Below, piece after piece: positions 14,939-16,787 of a stretch of 16,787 nucleotides of DNA (the first letter of the stretch is position 1; each line of letters starts with the position of its first letter). The stretch comes from REEB506 sp049317545 (lineage in GTDB: Bacteria > Pseudomonadota > Alphaproteobacteria > Caulobacterales > Aquidulcibacteraceae). The stretch is taken from positions 1 to 16,787 of the forward strand of contig JBMOIB010000062.1 of the NCBI GenBank assembly GCA_049317545.1, read 5' to 3'. The notes under the pieces are model-generated. The model did not search any database, was not told the origin of the DNA, and saw nothing but the letters and a program-made list of their open reading frames with translations. The translations under genes and the position numbers were made by a program.

Positions 14939-15511
14939 TCACTTCGCGCCGTTGAGCGGCGGCAGCCCCAATACTTCGCGGACGAGTGCTTCGCGGCTCG
15001 TCAGACCAGCCGCACGGCCTTCCTCCAGCGCGATCCGCACGGGCACGCCGTGGCGGACCCGGTAGAGCGTCCAGGCGCCGGCGGCGCGATTGGCGGATCC
15101 GCAATTCAAGAGGATCGGGTAGTTCGCCGGATCATCGAGGTAAGCCGTCAGCTGATCCAGAAACGCCGGGATCGCGGCCGCTGCAGCGGGCATCGGCAGG
15201 GACACGCGTCGCAGGCCGATATCTTGCGCCCGCGCAGCCTGTTCTGCGACCCCAGCCTCGGCGGGCTGCCGCAAGTCGAGCATTAGCTTGAAACCCGCCG
15301 CCTTCGCCGTGTCCACGCCGACGAGACCAGGGTCGCCCGACGTCGCCACATAGGGCGCGACGCGCGTGTAGTTCGGGACGGGTGTTGCGGGCAATGGCGC
15401 AACGGCGCGCTGGGCGTCGATCGCGAATGGCGGCGTGATCGTCGCGTCGCGCTGCGGTGAAACGCATGCTGCCAACGAGGCGGCGACGATGGGAAGAAGT
15501 AGCCGTTTCAT
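14939..15511 (-). CDS. Lipoprotein with phosphatase-like (DSP/BLH-type) domain
   Basis: A 190-aa exported protein beginning MKRLLLPIVAASLAACVS: signal peptide with lipobox LAAC at residues 13-16, lipid Cys16. The mature part resembles Cys-based phosphatase folds of the beta-lactamase-hydrolase-like/DUF442 type: VGVDTAKAAGFKLMLDLRQP (the strand and loop usual in that fold), RRVSLPMPA, DQLTAYLDDPANYPILLNC, then the P-loop CGSANR (Cys137 to Arg142) and GAWTLYRVRHGV. The family loop is usually CxSGxR; here its Gly is Ala and the residue before Cys is Asn rather than His, so activity may be altered. The ATG at 15511 has GGAG upstream. It stands between tRNA-Ala and the DUF2892 gene. A periplasmic role is inferred from the signal. 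Confidence 0.78.
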   Translation of the reverse strand: MKRLLLPIVAASLAACVSPQRDATITPPFAIDAQRAVAPLPATPVPNYTRVAPYVATSGDPGLVGVDTAKAAGFKLMLDLRQPAEAGVAEQAARAQDIGLRRVSLPMPAAAAAIPAFLDQLTAYLDDPANYPILLNCGSANRAAGAWTLYRVRHGVPVRIALEEGRAAGLTSREALVREVLGLPPLNGAK

Positions 15512-15557
15512 GTTTGCTCCGCGGGACGACATCCCGAAGGGACCGGATCGCATTCGT

Positions 15558-15585
15558 GCGTGCGAGGCGCCATGGCGTCGCACGC
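15558..15585. repeat. Imperfect 28-base palindrome in intergenic gap
   Basis: GCGTGCGA (15558-15565) pairs with TCGCACGC (15578-15585); the interior CGCC/GGCG extends the pairing after a 2-base bulge. It lies in the 192-base gene-free gap upstream of the lipoprotein gene and could be an operator for it or part of a structured RNA. A shorter hairpin CGGGA/TCCCG at 15522-15536 sits just upstream of the lipoprotein ribosome-binding site. Confidence 0.5.
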
Positions 15586-15647
15586 TGTGCGGGCGCAGTC
15601 CAAATGCACAGGCGATCGGCGCCGACACCACCGCCGCCGCCAGGCTG

Positions 15648-15672
15648 GGCCCGCGGAGGCTGCGGGCCTTTT
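15648..15672 (+). terminator. Intrinsic terminator, plus strand, no annotated gene upstream
   Basis: GGCCCGC (15648-15654), a 7-nt loop, GCGGGCC (15662-15668), then TTTT (15669-15672). This is a compact Rho-independent terminator oriented on the plus strand. No plus-strand gene precedes it nearer than the tRNA about 880 bases upstream; the flanking genes are all on the minus strand, and there the hairpin has no T-run. Confidence 0.6.
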
Positions 15673-15703
15673 GGACTATCGCCCCGCGTCAGCACTCGGA
15701 CGA

Positions 15704-15907
15704 TTAGGCGGGGATACGCTTCACGCTACAGGTGTTCATGCCGAGCAGCGTGTAGAGCGGGCAGGTGCCGGCAAAGCCGGTGAGGAGCGGAACGAGGCCG
15801 AGGAAGGCCCAGGGCGTTTTCGGTCCGACGAACGCGAGCGCGAGGATCGCGAGACCGGCGACGATGCGGAGGGTGCGGTCGAGACCGCCGACATTGTTCT
15901 TGAACAT
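15704..15907 (-). CDS. DUF2892 (YgaP-like) small membrane protein
   Basis: A 67-aa membrane protein resembling DUF2892, the transmembrane part of YgaP-type proteins often found near rhodaneses and sulfur-related regulators. The N-terminus MFKNNVGGLDRTLRIVAGLA and the two hydrophobic segments (RIVAGLAILALAFVG; WAFLGLVPLLTGFAG) followed by GTCPLYTLLGMNTC are family features. The exact role is unknown. The ATG at 15907 is preceded by GGGAG seven bases upstream; a longer in-frame extension upstream runs antisense to nothing conserved and is rejected. It follows the Crp/Fnr gene by 73 bases on the same strand and is probably in its operon or regulon. Confidence 0.9.
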   Translation of the reverse strand: MFKNNVGGLDRTLRIVAGLAILALAFVGPKTPWAFLGLVPLLTGFAGTCPLYTLLGMNTCSVKRIPA

Positions 15908-15921
15908 CGAGGAACTCCCTG

Positions 15922-15936
15922 GTGGCCAACCGCCAC
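15922..15936. promoter_or_regulatory. Inverted repeat upstream of DUF2892 gene
   Basis: GTGGC (15922-15926) and GCCAC (15932-15936) flank a 5-base centre, 15 bases before the DUF2892 start on the minus strand and next to its ribosome-binding site. It does not match the TTGAT-N4-ATCAA FNR consensus. It may be an operator or a translation-affecting hairpin; the evidence is thin. Confidence 0.3.
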
Positions 15937-15980
15937 GAGGAGGAGATTGCGCCGATGATCTACGCGTGTCGGTGACGTCG

Positions 15981-16634
15981 TCACACAGATCCGGTCGCCA
16001 ACCGCGACAAGGCGTCGCGATCGACGAGAACGATCCGTCCGCGCTCGATCCTGACCGCGCCGTCTCGCGCCATTGCAGAAAGTGCGCGTGTAACGCCCTC
16101 GCGCGAACTGGCGCAAGCGACCGCGATTTCGGCATGCGTCGTCGTGACGACGTCGCCGATGGCGCGGTCCACCAGCAGTCCGGCGATGCGCCGCGGCAGC
16201 GGCGTCGACATCGCCTGTTCGACGACGTGCATCATCGCGCTGAACCGCTCGGCGACCTGGACCATCACGAAGGCGCGAAAGGCGTCGTTCTCGCGCATCA
16301 GAGCGTCGAAGGCGGCCGGCGTGATTAGGACGCCGCGGACTGGCTCGCGCACCCTGCCCTCAGCCGAGTAGGTTCCACCGGAGGCGAGGCACTGCATCGT
16401 TTGAACGCAGAGTTCGCCGGGCCCGACGCTATAGAGCGCGATCTCGCGGCCGTTTTCCGCCAGCAGCACGACGTCGATCGCGCCGGCGACAGTGACGATG
16501 TAGCCCGCACACGCGCTCCCCGCCTCGAAGGCGTGGTCTTGGCGAGCAAGCGCGACGGGCCGCCCGATCGCGATCACCCGGGCCGCGGCCTCGGGCGCCA
16601 TCCCCACCTCGACCAAGTCTTCGACCGCAAGCAT
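15981..16634 (-). CDS. Crp/Fnr-family transcriptional regulator
   Basis: A 217-aa regulator: an N-terminal cyclic-nucleotide-type beta-roll (residues about 20-115; AGYIVTVAGAIDVVLLAENG, then EIALYSVGPGELCVQT), a long dimerisation helix (about 120-145, FVMVQVAERFSAMMHVVEQA), and a C-terminal Crp-type helix-turn-helix (about 155-205; TTTHAEIAVACASSREGVTR). The sensor carries Cys42, Cys76 and Cys82, the last two in the ELCVQTMQC segment that recurs in a group of Crp/Fnr proteins lacking the FNR cysteine cluster; redox or reactive-sulfur sensing is a hypothesis. An upstream GAGG precedes the ATG at 16634. Downstream on the same strand lies the DUF2892 gene, a frequent partner. Confidence 0.9.
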   Translation of the reverse strand: MLAVEDLVEVGMAPEAAARVIAIGRPVALARQDHAFEAGSACAGYIVTVAGAIDVVLLAENGREIALYSVGPGELCVQTMQCLASGGTYSAEGRVREPVRGVLITPAAFDALMRENDAFRAFVMVQVAERFSAMMHVVEQAMSTPLPRRIAGLLVDRAIGDVVTTTHAEIAVACASSREGVTRALSAMARDGAVRIERGRIVLVDRDALSRLATGSV

Positions 16635-16641
16635 CGGGACC

Positions 16642-16787
16642 TCAAAGGATGCGGGCGAAACCCGCTGCGCCCGCCAATACCGGAGCGGCCTCGCCAGGCC
16701 CCGGGGTGGGCGCTGCGACGCGCGGCGCCGCTGCAGCGATGAGCAACGCGGCCAGCAGGGGCCACCCGAACAGCCAGCCGCCGCCGG
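16642..16787 (-). CDS. Possible 3' end of a membrane protein, runs off the edge
   Basis: On the minus strand a frame open from the right edge ends at TGA (16642-16644), seven bases before the Crp/Fnr ATG. The visible residues begin with a hydrophobic stretch (GGGWLFGWPLLAALLIAAAA) and continue Ala/Pro-rich to GFARIL. This spacing suits an operon with the regulator. It is not recognised and could be chance. A small hairpin GCGGG/CCCGC lies at 16651-16665. Confidence 0.3.
   Translation of the reverse strand, partial: GGGWLFGWPLLAALLIAAAAPRVAAPTPGPGEAAPVLAGAAGFARIL

Noticed and set aside
14808..15065. Plus-strand frame starting after the tRNA, considered as an integrase remnant
   Set aside because: It begins MIKIPTRYQTGG and soon runs antisense to the lipoprotein gene; no catalytic Arg-His-Arg-Tyr pattern of an integrase is visible.
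15922..15936. FNR box upstream of the DUF2892 gene
   Set aside because: The inverted repeat GTGGC/GCCAC does not resemble TTGAT-N4-ATCAA, so it is listed only as a generic inverted repeat.
1..16787. Defence, toxin-antitoxin, secretion, prophage or insertion-sequence genes
   Set aside because: No transposase, integrase, nuclease-helicase, toxin or phage-like protein was recognised in any frame; the window is mainly conserved chromosome.

Overview
The window is a piece of GC-rich bacterial chromosome with housekeeping character, most likely from an alphaproteobacterium. The evidence is the dnaK-dnaJ pair, dapB beside a DUF2244 gene and nth, a YggT-DUF167-FolD cluster, a class I-type PHA synthase, and very high G/C at third codon positions. 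A Caulobacterales-like relative is plausible, but I cannot fix the genus from sequence alone. Genes are packed tightly, with many start/stop overlaps.

Layout. 1-5227 (+): the 3' end of dnaK, then dnaJ, a large DUF2339 membrane protein and dapB (lysine/peptidoglycan precursor), the last two joined by a 1-nt overlap. 5224-5721 (-): a DUF2244 membrane protein that shares its stop with dapB. 5794-6501 (+): nth (endonuclease III), whose tail overlaps head-on with 6426-7319 (-), an ATP-grasp ligase translated from a 4-nt overlap after a small lipoprotein gene (7316-7705, -). 7790-8782 (+): a PfkB/adenosine-kinase-like sugar kinase. 9060-10862 (+): a PHA synthase with an intact Cys-Asp-His triad, convergent on folD. 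10859-12332 (-): the overlapping operon yggT, DUF167 (yggU-like), folD. 12567-13712 (-): an acyl-CoA dehydrogenase-family flavoprotein divergent from an HxlR-type regulator (13864-14562, +), with repeated elements between them. 14691-14766 (+): tRNA-Ala(CGC) with its own promoter, followed by short repeats that could be an old integration scar. 14939-15511 (-): a lipoprotein with a phosphatase-like P-loop. 15512-15703: a gene-free gap with an imperfect palindrome and a plus-strand intrinsic terminator. 15704-16634 (-): a DUF2892 membrane protein and a Crp/Fnr-type regulator, apparently one operon, possibly preceded by the end of a membrane protein running off the window.

Most of the window is conserved housekeeping sequence. 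I found no defence system, CRISPR array, insertion sequence, prophage gene or obvious new multi-gene system. The more interesting points are local: the shared or overlapping gene ends at three convergent junctions, the lipoprotein/ATP-grasp pair, the HxlR operator-like repeats, the repeats behind the tRNA, and the orphan terminator near 15660.
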